Positions 10,515-20,575 of a stretch of DNA of 64,000 nucleotides are shown here, in pieces; the first letter of the stretch is position 1, and the number at the start of each line of letters is the position of its first letter. The DNA comes from Myotis daubentonii (taxonomy: Eukaryota; Chordata; Mammalia; Chiroptera; Vespertilionidae). The position numbers were made by a program, and so were the translations under genes. Below the pieces are notes generated by a model. It was given only the letters and a program-made list of their open reading frames with translations, was not told where the DNA came from and did no database searches. The stretch spans positions 60,999,722 through 61,063,721 of the forward strand of contig NC_081846.1 of NCBI RefSeq assembly GCF_963259705.1, read 5' to 3'.

Positions 10515-11198
10515 TCCCATATAATAAAGAGGTAATATGCACATTAACCCTCACACCATCACGTGATGGCTGCCTACGAGGGGGGCTAGTGAGGGACTAC
10601 CAAACGACTGAACCACAGGCTGCGTGGGGCGAGCAGACTGGCAGGGGGGTTCGTGAGGGATCACCAAACAACTGAGTAGCAGGCTGCGTGGGGCGACCAG
10701 GTCGGCGGGGGGGTCCGTGAGGGGCAACCATGCTGGCAGGGGAGTCAGTTGGGGATGACCAGGGGGCAGTTGGTGGCGACCAGGCTGGCAGGGGAGGGCA
10801 GTTAGGGGCGACCAGGCCGGCAGAGGGAGGCAGTTTGGGGCGACTAGGCCAGCAGGGTGGGCAGTAAAAGGCAACAAGGCCAGTGGGGGGCAGTTGGGGG
10901 TGACCAGGCCAGCGGGGGGGGGGGCAGTTAGGAGTGACAAGGCTGGCAGGGAGGGGGAAGTTGGGGGTGACCTAGCAGGCAGCGGGAGCAACCAGGCCAG
11001 CAGGGGGGGCATTTAGGGGCAACTAGGCAGGCAGGCAGGTGAGCAATTAGGAGTCAGCGGTCCAGGATTGTGAGGGGGATGTCTGACTGCCAGTTTAGGC
11101 CTGATCCAGGTCGGACATCCCACAAGCGGTCCCGGATTAGAGAGGGTGCTGGCTGGGCCTCTAGTTATAAATAAGAATTTCGTGCACCGGGCCTCTAG
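10515..11198 (+). mobile_element. Helitron with minisatellite and two successive 3' ends
   Basis: Starts TCCCATATAATAAAGAGGTAATATGC after an A. One CTAG end occurs at 11161-11164 (GGGCCTCTAG), and 34 bp later a second complete 3' end with hairpin text ATTTCGTGCACCGGGCCTCTAG finishes at 11198, before T. The interior (about 10590-11045) is an imperfect tandem array with units of roughly 30-45 bp on the theme GGCAGTTAGGGGCGACCAGG. The 153-codon minus-strand frame is Pro/Leu/Ala repeat text created by this array. Confidence 0.85.
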
Positions 11199-11334
11199 TA
11201 TAAATAATAAAAGAATCCGAATCAGTCTTGAGTGTTATCATACCTAGAAAAATTATAGTTCATTTCATTTTCAAAGAAATTAATAGTCCTATCTTCATAA
11301 AATAAACACTAGAATATAGAATGCTACTGGCTAT

Positions 11335-11480
11335 TTTTATACAAGTTGCTTCATTTTAAAGATGAGGCAACTGAGAATCAGAGAACTTAAATGACATACT
11401 GCAGAATGTATTGATAGCTTTATCAAGACTAGAACCCAATTATTTTCCTCTTAGCCCCATGATCTTTAAAACTCTGTAGG
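11335..11480 (+). repeat. MIR SINE remnant
   Basis: ATTTTAAAGATGAGGCAACTGAGAATCAGAGAACTTAAATGACAT is the diagnostic MIR-like stretch, followed by AGACTAGAACCCA. Confidence 0.6.
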
Positions 11481-12392
11481 CGATGACTGCTACTGTGTTT
11501 AATAACAAAAGTTCCAAGTACTTATGTTTCTTTATATAGTGCAGTCCTTTCCCCCAACCCAAACCAGTTCCTTTCAACAGAAAGCATCACCTTTGTTTAT
11601 TAGCTCTACAATAGCAGTTTTAATTGAAATGTCGCTATGTTCCAGGGCGACTCAGCAGAGAGTGATTGGAATCTGTGGAACTCTGGAGAGTATATACCCA
11701 TATGAAAGCAATTATATTTTTTTAAAAAATTGAATTAAATCATACTTTGACCAAACTAATGGACCCAAAGTATTTTAGACATTACCTAAGTTACCTCACT
11801 TATCACACTCCCCACTTCCGTACCCTTCCTCTTAATAACTTACTCCTCTAAGTTATCCTTTGAACTTTAAGGAATATATGGTCACTGCTATTTCTTGTAT
11901 AAACTATAGACACTATCCCTTAAACCATTCTGTAAAATGCTAATTTTCCAATTTCTATCCTTTCCTCCATACCTAACTCAAACCTACCATCTGTATGTTT
12001 ACTGTGAAAATATTGCCATTGTTGAAAATATTTGCATTCTGTTCTATATCATCGTCCACATTTTATCTAAAGATTGGTACTAAAAGTTAAAAATCAGTAA
12101 GTACCACTTATATTTAATTAATGAAGAAATCGGTGTGTGTTTTTTCACAGCCAACTAAAGTTCTATGATTACTTTCCTTCTTGCATAGTCCTTTGTTTTT
12201 CCTGGAGTTTTTAATTTTTTGCACTATGTTTCTTTGTCTTTGAAAATATTTCTTGCACATTAAATGTATAATGTCCTCACTTTATTCCAATGCCTTCTAC
12301 CAGCCAGAGCCCTCCATTTTTTTTTACACTAATCCTATAGCATATTGAAATAATATGAATTGTCTTCGAGGACTACTTCATAGTTATCATGC
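11481..12392. other. Anonymous DNA
   Basis: No gene or recognised repeat. A 69-codon frame at 11524-11733 has no features suggesting that it is coding. Confidence 0.35.
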
Positions 12393-12401
12393 CATGTCTT
12401 T

Positions 12402-12618
12402 TTTTAAAAAAAAAATCTACTTTTATAGATTTCAGAAAGGAAGAGAGAGTAAGAGGGAGATAGGAACATCAGTGATGAGAATCATTGATCGTCTGCCTCC
12501 TGCATGCCCCACACTGGGGATCAAGGCCAAAACCTGGGCATGTGTCCTGACAGGGAATTGAATCATGACCTCTTGTTTCATAGGTCAACACTCAACCACT
12601 GAGCCATTCTGGCTGGGT
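12402..12618 (-). mobile_element. VES-type tRNA-derived SINE
   Basis: The minus-strand SINE ends in CACTGAGCCATTCTGGCTGGG (its tRNA-like head) and begins with an A/T tail and ATAGATTTCAG. It is flanked by the 9-bp duplication CATGTCTTT (12393-12401 and 12619-12627). Confidence 0.9.
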
Positions 12619-12856
12619 CATGTCTTTATCTTAATTATACTTTGCTGTGGGTCAAGCTCAAGTAAATTTGTAAGAAAGGTTATATCTGAGGAAAGTATCT
12701 TTATTCTTTATAGGTCTGAAAATGTTTTTATTCTACCCTTGCACTAAATATTTTGAGTGAATATGAAATTTTGAGTTGCAAATCATCTTCCTTCAGAAAT
12801 GAGAATTATTCTATTAATTCTTTAAAACTTGTCCTAACTATATTTTTTTCTTACAG

Positions 12857-12886
12857 AGCTCCAACTAGCAGGAAGTCACATTTCAG
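12857..12886 (+). other. Candidate 30-bp cassette exon between strong splice sites
   Basis: A pyrimidine tract TTTTTTTCTTACAG ends at 12856, and a consensus donor CAG|GTAAGT begins at 12887, leaving a 30-bp interval starting AGCTCCAACTAGC. Its length is a multiple of three, and two of the three frames are open. The sites match the consensus very well, but pairs like this also arise by chance and no flanking exons were found. It lies about 12 kb upstream of the CpG island, so if real it belongs to a different transcript or an upstream one. Confidence 0.3.
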
Positions 12887-13231
12887 GTAAGTTCATAGTG
12901 GCTCATCTTTTTTATCCTTCTGTTTGTTTGTTTGCACTATTGAAAATTTTTTCTCTATTTAAATGTGCAAATTTTCCCTTAAACTACTAATTTGAAAAAC
13001 TTTAATTGCAAATTAAAAATTCTTGCTTAGTTATTGTGTCTTTTGCATATTATGCTCTTAATGTTATGAAGTCGATGTTTTCTTGAATCTCTTTAAGATT
13101 CTAATTTTTTTCTCTCTTTTATGATCTTTTAATGATCTGTTCCCTGGAAGGTCATTTTTTAATTATTGGTTTTCATTTATCTTGAACTCTCTTTTTCTTC
13201 CTGCAGATTTTTGTTAAAAATGTCTTCTCAA

Positions 13232-13610
13232 GGAATTCTTACCATTTGTAACAGCATGGATGGAAATGGAGAGCATTATGCTAAGTGAAATAAGCCAGTC
13301 AATGAAAGAAAAATACCACATGATCTCACTCATTTATGGATAATAAAGAACATTATAAACTGATGAACAAAAATAGATACAGAGGCAGAGCAGCATCGAA
13401 CAGACTGTCAAACTACAGCGGGAAGGCTGGGGAGGGTTGGTGGGGGGTAGGTAAGAGATCAACCAAAGGACTTGTATGCATGCATATGAGCATAACCAAG
13501 GGATGCAAGATACTGGGGGGTAGGGGAGGCCGGGGGAAGGTCAATGGAGAAAAAGAAAAGGAGACATACGTACTACTCTTTGTAATACTTTAAGCAATAA
13601 AATTTTTTAC
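13232..13610 (+). mobile_element. LINE-1 3' end, 5'-truncated, bat type
   Basis: This starts in the last part of ORF2 (GGAATTCTTACCATTTGTAACAGCATGG) and runs through a G-rich 3' UTR to GTAATACTTTAAGCAATAAAA and a short tail. It is flanked by a perfect 15-bp duplication AAAATGTCTTCTCAA (13217-13231 and 13611-13625). The 85-codon frame inside is 3' UTR text. Confidence 0.9.
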
Positions 13611-13625
13611 AAAATGTCTTCTCAA

Positions 13626-16330
13626 ATTATTTTTTGACTGTCGGCTGGTCCTTGGCTGCTGCTTTATATTTAAGAATGAAAGACTAGACAATGCTGTATA
13701 TTGAAGAATGAAATACTAGAAAATGCTGAGCCCTCTGTACTTGAGTGGGTCTCACTGATTTGAAGACATTGTTTGGGGGTTAGCAGGGACTGTGATCATT
13801 AGGCTTAAAGACCCTAAGTGCCAAAATAAAAGGGACTTTATTCTATGGTTCTAAGATTCATACCTAGTTGCCCTTATTGTCCCTCAGCAGTCCAGGTAAT
13901 TTCATTAGCATGTGTTTAGAGGGACTGTCTGGAGGGATGATGAGAATAAGCTTGCATAGATGTTTACATAGAAGCAGAATTGGTGAGTAGAAGGCTGGCT
14001 ATTCCAGCTATACATGTTGATTAAATATTTTGTTTCAGCCGCAGTCTCTCACTTCTGCCTTCTATTTTTGTTGGCATGGTTGAGCCTCAAGCCTTTGTTA
14101 ATGGCAAAGTGGCTTCCCCTGAACTTCACTCTCCTACATCTTAGTCAATTTCCTCGGTCTGACTTCACTCCATACAATTTATAACAGCTTGATAACTTTT
14201 TGATCCCCTCATTTAATGCTTAAGTTAATGAGTACTCAGGAGGGAATTTAGATAAAGCTATGTCTTAATCCTTACTCTTAAAATGGATACTCGTCTGCTT
14301 CAAAGCAATTCCACTGACCTAAAGAAGCTATCCTTAAAACACCTAAGATGAAGAAAACCCAAGAACGAATACAGTTATTACAGCGTTGCATATTACCGTA
14401 GTCATGAGAACAAAAACGCTGTTCACACTGATTCAAACGAGGCTCTCCATTAAAATAAAAGCAAACTTTACATCTGCACATGTCTTAAGGAACACGGATA
14501 AAAGTAGTACTACTGATTTCTGTTTCTGAAATGCTTTATAGTCTATCCTTTTTGTGGGGAATGAGACAACTGATTAACATTCTTAAAAGAAAAAGATTTA
14601 TTGAAGTTCAAAGTTATTTAATGAGATAGCTGCAAATATATTTGTGGAGGTTATTTTCCTTACAAAAGGGCTGGAAGTGATGCATACATGTTATCCCACT
14701 CGAATTAGGATTTTATATAGATAATAAGAATTTGTGCATTGTAGAAGCAAAACGGGCCCATTGTTGTCTGCTCCAGCAAATGAAGTGCCTCATAACTGGC
14801 AATTCAATGTGTTAATTCAGCTGCACCATCCAATTACCTACGATTCATCTCAACTTAGTGCACAACAATAAAACTCTTTAAAAAATCTGTGACAAAATAT
14901 CTGCTCTAGGTTTACAGAACAGTGAAAATACTGTCCTGAAGTCAGAGAATGGGAGCCACAGAAAATAAATTCTAAAAATTGCTCATCTCAATCTAGCAAT
15001 AATAGTACCACAATGAATTTCTGACATGAAGTCAATAGTCTAGAGTTACTAATGAAACACATATGGGATGTTTTATAAGAAAAACCTGACCAAGGAATGT
15101 GAGAACTTCCTGGCAACTGAAACTGGCAGCCCCTCAAGTAAACAGCATTCCCTTGGAGCCAGGGACCTGCCAACTGCCAGCTGACCACAGGGCTCAAGCA
15201 CACAATTCTAAAAGTAGACAAAGGTAATGAGATGCGAATTTAGCATCCCCAGCTTCCTGTTAAATGACCCAGATGCAAGAGCTAGAGCATCTGCCTCTTA
15301 CCTATTCAGAGACTAAATGATGAAATAAACAAAAGCTCTTTCCTATGTACTTTTTTTTTTTTACAAAATCAATACAATAGTCCAGTCTTGATACATGAGG
15401 ATTTATTAAGCCACAGAAAATAGTTTAGAGAATACCATGAAGATGGAAGAAAGGAAGGGAGGAGCAGGGAGAAAGATATGGGAGAAGAAAAATAGTATTA
15501 GGAAATTATGTACCCAGTGTTTATTTATAAATAAAATATAGAGGTACACTAAAAATCCATAGGATATGGGTATAATCTGGGTCGTGATCAGGAACAGGCT
15601 GGTTTCTAATAATATATGACATATAATCCCATTTGAGACTAAACAATCAAGAGAATCAAAGAAATGTAAGCCTTGAGGATTCAGAAAAAGAGGCAGAATT
15701 TGCTGTGAGAAAAAGAGAAAAGACTGTAATGTCTGAAACTAACTTAGTCAGTGATCCCATGAACTCTCACAATATTACAGAATCTGAAAAGCAAATTGTT
15801 TTTAAGTGCCGATTTGTCAAAACACACACAAACAAAAAAAAAAAACAATACAAAAAACAGACAGGTGGACTGACTCATTACCAGGAGTATCTAAAAAAAA
15901 AAATAACTCACATAATCTAGTCAATTATCACTCAGACTAAAATGATTTTCATTTTTTAAAAGACTAAATAAAAATCTAATTAAAACACTGTCTTAGGACA
16001 TTAAACACAAATATTAAATAACAGGAAGCTGCTGAAAATCAACCAAAGGTCAGGAGGAAGGAGAAAATGCACCTCATCAAAGATGGATACATCAGTTCCA
16101 GTGACTACAAATTAGCATAGATATCCCATCGTATGAAAAGCTTACAAAAACATACTTAAGAAAAAACAAAAATCCCTAGGATTTCCCCAATCCTTTCATA
16201 CATATGAATATTTCCTAATGTAACGTAAAGAATTTATCAACAACATTACAAAAAATAAGGCATTTTTATTAGGTTAGTTACAGATGTAGTTTTTAGTTAT
16301 GGATTAAAGTCTATATATTGAAATCTTGTT
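13626..16330. other. Anonymous DNA, no gene recognised
   Basis: About 2.7 kb with no young mobile element. A 67-codon minus-strand frame at 14278-14481 is rich in Cys (CRCKVC, CEQRFC, CNNC) but belongs to no family I can name and is unsupported by splice or promoter context. The A-rich run at 15830-15845 and the T-rich run at 15350-15362 are simple tracts. Confidence 0.35.
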
Positions 16331-16343
16331 TAGTTATGGATTT

Positions 16344-16562
16344 TTTTTTTAAATATATTTTATTGATTTTTTACAGAGAGGAAGGGAGAGAGATAGAGAG
16401 TTAGAAACATCGATGAGAGAGAAACATCGATCAGCCGCCTCCTGCACATCTCCCACTGGGGACGTGCCCGCAACCCAGGTACATGCCCTTGACCAGAATC
16501 GAACCTGGGACCTTTCAGTCCGCAGGCCGACGCTCTATCCACTGAGCCAAACCGGTTTCGGC
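16344..16562 (-). mobile_element. VES-type tRNA-derived SINE
   Basis: A minus-strand SINE with the tail TTTTTAAATATATTTTATTGA at its left, CT-rich (here GA-rich) block, and head CCACTGAGCCAAACCGGTTTCGGC. The flanks show a perfect 13-bp duplication TAGTTATGGATTT (16331-16343 and 16563-16575). Confidence 0.93.
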
Positions 16563-16942
16563 TAGTTATGGATTTAATTTGTTTCTTTCTGTCTTCATCA
16601 CTATGGATTTTTGTTTGTTTTCTTTGGGGCAGGGCAGGGTCTGCATGTAAGTAGAGACAACCATCTACGTGAAGAACAGCACTGATTTATTTTTTCATGT
16701 TCATTGTTCCTTTCATATTAATTTTCTTTCTTAATTTGGTGCCATAGCTTCTAAAAGGGAAACATTTTTGTTTTCAATACCAGAAGTCTGAGTTGGTCAG
16801 GTTTTCTTCACTTCTAAAGGCAAAACTTACTCAAATAGAAACAAGACATAGAAACTGAAATTCCCTTTTCAATTCTCCTACTTCGAGCTTTTTGACCTAA
16901 AGCAGGTTGTTTTGTCAATCATTTCACAAAAAGAGCATAGAC

Positions 16943-17111
16943 CAGGGGTCCTCAAACTACGGCCCCCAGGCCACATGCGGCCCGCAGGTGTTTTTGCCAC
17001 CGCTGCCTGTCCTGCTTAGCAGCCGACTCGTCCCGGGCACGCGGTGCGCATGTATGGAATGTCAGAGGGACAGTGAACTGGCCCCCTGTTTAAAAAGTTT
17101 GAGGACCTCTG
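16943..17111 (+). mobile_element. hAT MITE (169 bp)
   Basis: Inverted termini CAGGGGTCCTCAAACTACGG and GTTTGAGGACCTCTG are flanked by a perfect 8-bp duplication GCATAGAC (16935-16942 and 17112-17119). The GC-rich interior holds GGCCACATGCGGCCCGCAGG. It is non-autonomous, with no transposase frame. It is inserted in or next to an old MIR-like stretch. Confidence 0.88.
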
Positions 17112-17114
17112 GCA

Positions 17115-17265
17115 TAGACCCTACCCTGCCACTTGCCAGCTTACTTGGGACACTTACTCATTAACCTTTCTGCATCTCAATTTCTTCATCTCGAAAGTGG
17201 AGGTAATAATAAAACCTACTTTTGGAAGTAGTTATGATTAAATTAATATATGTAAAGCAATTTTT
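17115..17265 (+). repeat. MIR SINE remnant
   Basis: TGCCACTTGCCAGCTTACTTGGGACA, CATCTCAATTTCTTCATCTCG and ATATGTAAAGCA follow the order of a MIR element. Confidence 0.5.
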
Positions 17266-17271
17266 AATTGA

Positions 17272-17412
17272 ATTTATTGGGGTGAATTGGTTTATAAAAT
17301 TATGTAGGTTTCAGGTATACAATTCTATAATACCTTAACTATATATTGTAGTACGTGTTCACCACCCAAATCAAGTTTGCTTCCATCACCATTTATCCCC
17401 CTTTACCCTCTT
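17272..17412 (-). mobile_element. Older LINE-1 3' UTR, left part of an interrupted copy
   Basis: TTTATTGGGGTGAATTGG, AGGTTTCAGGTATACAATTCT and GTTCACCACCCAAATCAAG are reverse-complement LINE-1 3' UTR text. The copy is split by the younger LINE-1 at 17413-18837 and resumes at 18851 (CTACTGAAAAGC). Confidence 0.6.
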
Positions 17413-18837
17413 TTTTTTAATTTAAATTCTTTATTGTTTAAAGTATTACATGAGTCTCCTTTTTCCCCCATTGACCTCTCCCCAGCCACTCCTACCTGCC
17501 AGCACATGCCCTCACTCCCCCACAACCCCACAGTCTGGTTCCATTGATTATGCTCATATGCATGCATACAAGTACTTTGGTTGATATTTTACCCTCTCAT
17601 CGCCCCCCCCACCCAGCCTTCCCTCATAGGTTGGACAGTCTGTTCCATGCTTCTATGTCTCTCGTTCTATTTTTGTTCATTAGTTTACATTGTTCATTAT
17701 ATTCCACAAATGAGTAAGATCATGTGATATTTATCTTTCTCTGACTGGTTTATTTCACTTAGCATAATGATCTCTAGGTCCATTCATGCTGTTGCAAATG
17801 GTAAGAATTCCTTCTTTTTTACCCCAGTGTAGTATTCCATTGTGCAGATGTACTACAGTTTTCTAATCTACTCATCTGCTGATGGGCACTTAGGCTGTTT
17901 CCAAATCTTATCTATGGTGAATTGTGCTGCTATGAACATAGGGGTGCATATATCCTTTCTGATTAGTCTTTCTGTTTCCTTGGGATATATATTTTCTTGG
18001 GATCCTAGAAGAGGGATCACTGGGTCAAATGGAAGTTCCATTTTTAATTTTTTGAGGAAACCAATGGTATAGAAAAGAGAACCCAGAAATTGACCCAAGC
18101 CATTTAATACTTGACAAAGGAAGCATGAGTACATAATGGAGTCAAGACAGTCTCTTCAATAAATAGTGCTGGGAAAATTGGACAGATGCATGCAAAAAAA
18201 TGAAACTAGACCACCAACTTACACCATACACAAAAATAAACTCAAAATTATTGGATAAAGGACTTAAACATAAGATGGGAAACCACAAAAATCTTAGAAG
18301 GCTCCATAGGCAGCAAAATAGCAGACATGTGTTATAGCAATATCTTTACCAATACAGCTCCTAGGACAATGGAAATCAAGAAGAAAATAAACAAATGGGA
18401 CTACATCAAAAGCTTCTGCACAGCAAAAGAAACCATCAACAAAACAACAAGAAAGCCCACTTCATGGGAGAACGTATTTGCCAATGTTATCTCTGATAAG
18501 GGTTTAATCTCCAACATTTACAGGGAACTCTTACACCTTAACAAAAGGAAGATAAACAATCCAATCAAAAAATGGGCAAAGGACCTAAATAGACACTGTT
18601 CCAAAGAGGGCATACAGAAGGCTAAGAGACATATGGAAACATGTTCAAAGTCACTAATCATCTGAGAGATGAAATCAAAACGACAATGAGGTACTACCAT
18701 CTCACATCTGTCAGAATGGCTATCATCAACAAATCAACAAACAAGTGCTAGCAAGGATGAGGAGAAAAAGGAACCCTCTTGGGCTGCTGGTGGGAATGCA
18801 GGCTGGTGCAGCCACTGTGGAGAACAGTATGCAGTTT
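17413..18837 (-). mobile_element. LINE-1 with 5' inversion (twin priming)
   Basis: From the left: tail and 3' UTR (TTTAAATTCTTTATTGTTTAAAGTATTAC) on the minus strand, then the end of ORF2 up to about 18067. Beyond that, an inverted ORF2 segment reads on the plus strand (starting GAGAACCCAGAAATTGACCC, with one open 112-codon stretch at 18327-18665 that is reverse-transcriptase C-terminal region text). Perfect 13-bp duplication CCTTTACCCTCTT flanks it (17400-17412 and 18838-18850). The inversion is the classic product of twin priming. No complete ORF2 remains. Confidence 0.88.
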
Positions 18838-18862
18838 CCTTTACCCTCTTCTACTGAAAAGC

Positions 18863-18868
<6 letters not shown>

Positions 18869-18940
<72 letters not shown>
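18869..18940. repeat. (TA)n microsatellite in SINE tail
   Basis: About 36 TA units, probably grown from the SINE's A/T tail. Confidence 0.95.
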
Positions 18941-18943
<3 letters not shown>

Positions 18944-19164
18944 AGTTTATATATATATAAAGTGCTTTTCAGTAGAGGAAGGGAGAGGGAGAGAGAGATA
19001 GAAATATCAATGATGAGAGAGAATCATTGATTGGCTGCCTCCTGCACACCCCCTATTGGGGATCGAGCCTACAACCTGGGCATATGCCCTTGACCAGAAT
19101 TGAACCTGGGACCCTTCAGTCTGCAGGCCAATGCTCTATCCACTGAGCCAAACCGGCTAGGGCT
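18869..19164 (-). mobile_element. VES SINE with (TA)n tail containing a fold-back copy of the flank
   Basis: A minus-strand SINE (CACTGAGCCAAACCGGCTAGGG at its head) is flanked by the 12-bp duplication AAAAGCACTTTA (18857-18868 and 19166-19177). Its tail is a (TA)n run of about 70 bp. Between tail and body, 18950-18975 is the reverse complement of the left flank at 18851-18876. The usual TTTATTGATTTC tail junction is missing. The 71- and 83-codon frames across the (TA)n are not genes. Confidence 0.85.
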
Positions 19165-19177
19165 AAAAAGCACTTTA

Positions 19178-20334
19178 AATGGCATTCAGAACATAGTAAT
19201 GTCTACATTTGTTAAATAAATATTAATAAATGAATCTGAAAAGTTATGTACTAGAAGTAAATCCGTTGCTCGGGAAATGTTTATAAAGATATATTCTGTG
19301 GACCCACCATAGGTGAGTGAGAATCTGTATCAATAGGACCTGACAACCTATATTCAAACAAACAAAAACCAAAAACTTCTTTAGGTAATTTCAGTTTGCC
19401 AACTGGTTTGTCAGCAGCGACACTCAACAAAGTCTTAGGTCAGTTAGCTGGATCTCACATACCTTACCATCACTCTTTTCTTCTTCAATGGCCACTATCT
19501 AAAGCAACTTGGGATTTAGTAATAGCATCAATCAGTTTTACAAAAGCAGTTAGTAATTTAGCTTTGGGATTTCCTTTCTTACCTAAAGCAAAAGTGCTTT
19601 GTCCTCACCAAGGCAAAGACAGAAACCTGAAACTAAAGGTTGAGACGGCTGGTTAGGGAAGGAGAGAAGAGTAAGTGGAGACATGCACCTTGTGTTTTTG
19701 CCCAGCACTCATTCCTCATCCCAGGACACAGACTGGCACCATCTTAGTGACAGTGATTTGTGCTTAACTACCAGGAAGGAAGAAGTCACCTCCAATCCTC
19801 TTATCCTTTCAACAAACATTGAAGCAGTCAACTGAAGCTAGAGCAATTGCTAGCATTCTTCCTAGGTCCAAATGCATTGCCTTGAATTGCAACTAGAGAG
19901 AAAATGGAATAGCTTTAGGGTCTATGTCTCATTAAGTCATGAATATGACGCCCATGCTGTCCTGTGCTAAGTGGCTGACTTGGGTCCATGCGGTAGGCGG
20001 TATATTATAGTAGGTTAGGCTAACAAGGATTACAATCGCAGTTTACAGAATGTAATGAAATTAATTACTAATAATGCAATGAATTTTTCATCTGTATTAG
20101 TTAAATTAGAAAAGTAAGTGCAGTGTAGGAAAATGCACAGGATGCTAAATTTATTTTAAGAACTATATTTTGAGATTCAGTTATGCCATCTTAGTTGGTG
20201 TTAAAATGACTACTCTCTTTTATAAAATGATGGTGACATAAGTAGACTTTGTAAATCATTCTTACTGTACAACAGAAAATGTTCACATAGAGGCTGGCAC
20301 TCATTTTTTTTTTAAATGTATTAGTCAGCAAAAA
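19178..20334. other. Anonymous DNA
   Basis: No supported gene. An 86-codon frame at 19396-19656 has no family features or codon pattern to trust. Confidence 0.35.
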
Positions 20335-20575
20335 TGTCAGACTGAGAACTATTAGAGCACTGACTTCGGAGACAGAAAGCACTGATGTGATCCCTGGCCC
20401 TACCACATATTACCTGGGCGATTTTGAGCAAGTGAGTCATCATTTATACACTGGGGATAGTAACACTACTTACTATTCATATGGTTTTGAGGATAAAATG
20501 ATAAAATGTGATAAATCCTGTCAGGAGTTTACCCACAAAACAATTACTAAGTAAGTATCCAATAAATTTTAATCA
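20335..20575 (+). repeat. MIR SINE remnant
   Basis: AGCACTGACTTCGGAGACAGAAAG, TGATCCCTGGCCC, GATTTTGAGCAAGTGAGTCAT, GGGGATAGTAACACTACTTA and TATCCAATAAATTTT follow MIR order over nearly full length. Confidence 0.65.

Noticed and set aside
10551..11012. 153-codon minus-strand frame rich in Pro, Leu and Ala
   Set aside because: It is the translation of the Helitron's internal tandem repeat.
14278..14481. Cys-rich 67-codon frame hinting at a zinc-binding protein
   Set aside because: Cys spacing fits no known finger, and there is no splice or promoter support.
18327..18665. 112-codon frame resembling a reverse-transcriptase C-terminal region
   Set aside because: It is a fragment of the inverted LINE-1 ORF2 segment and not a separate gene.
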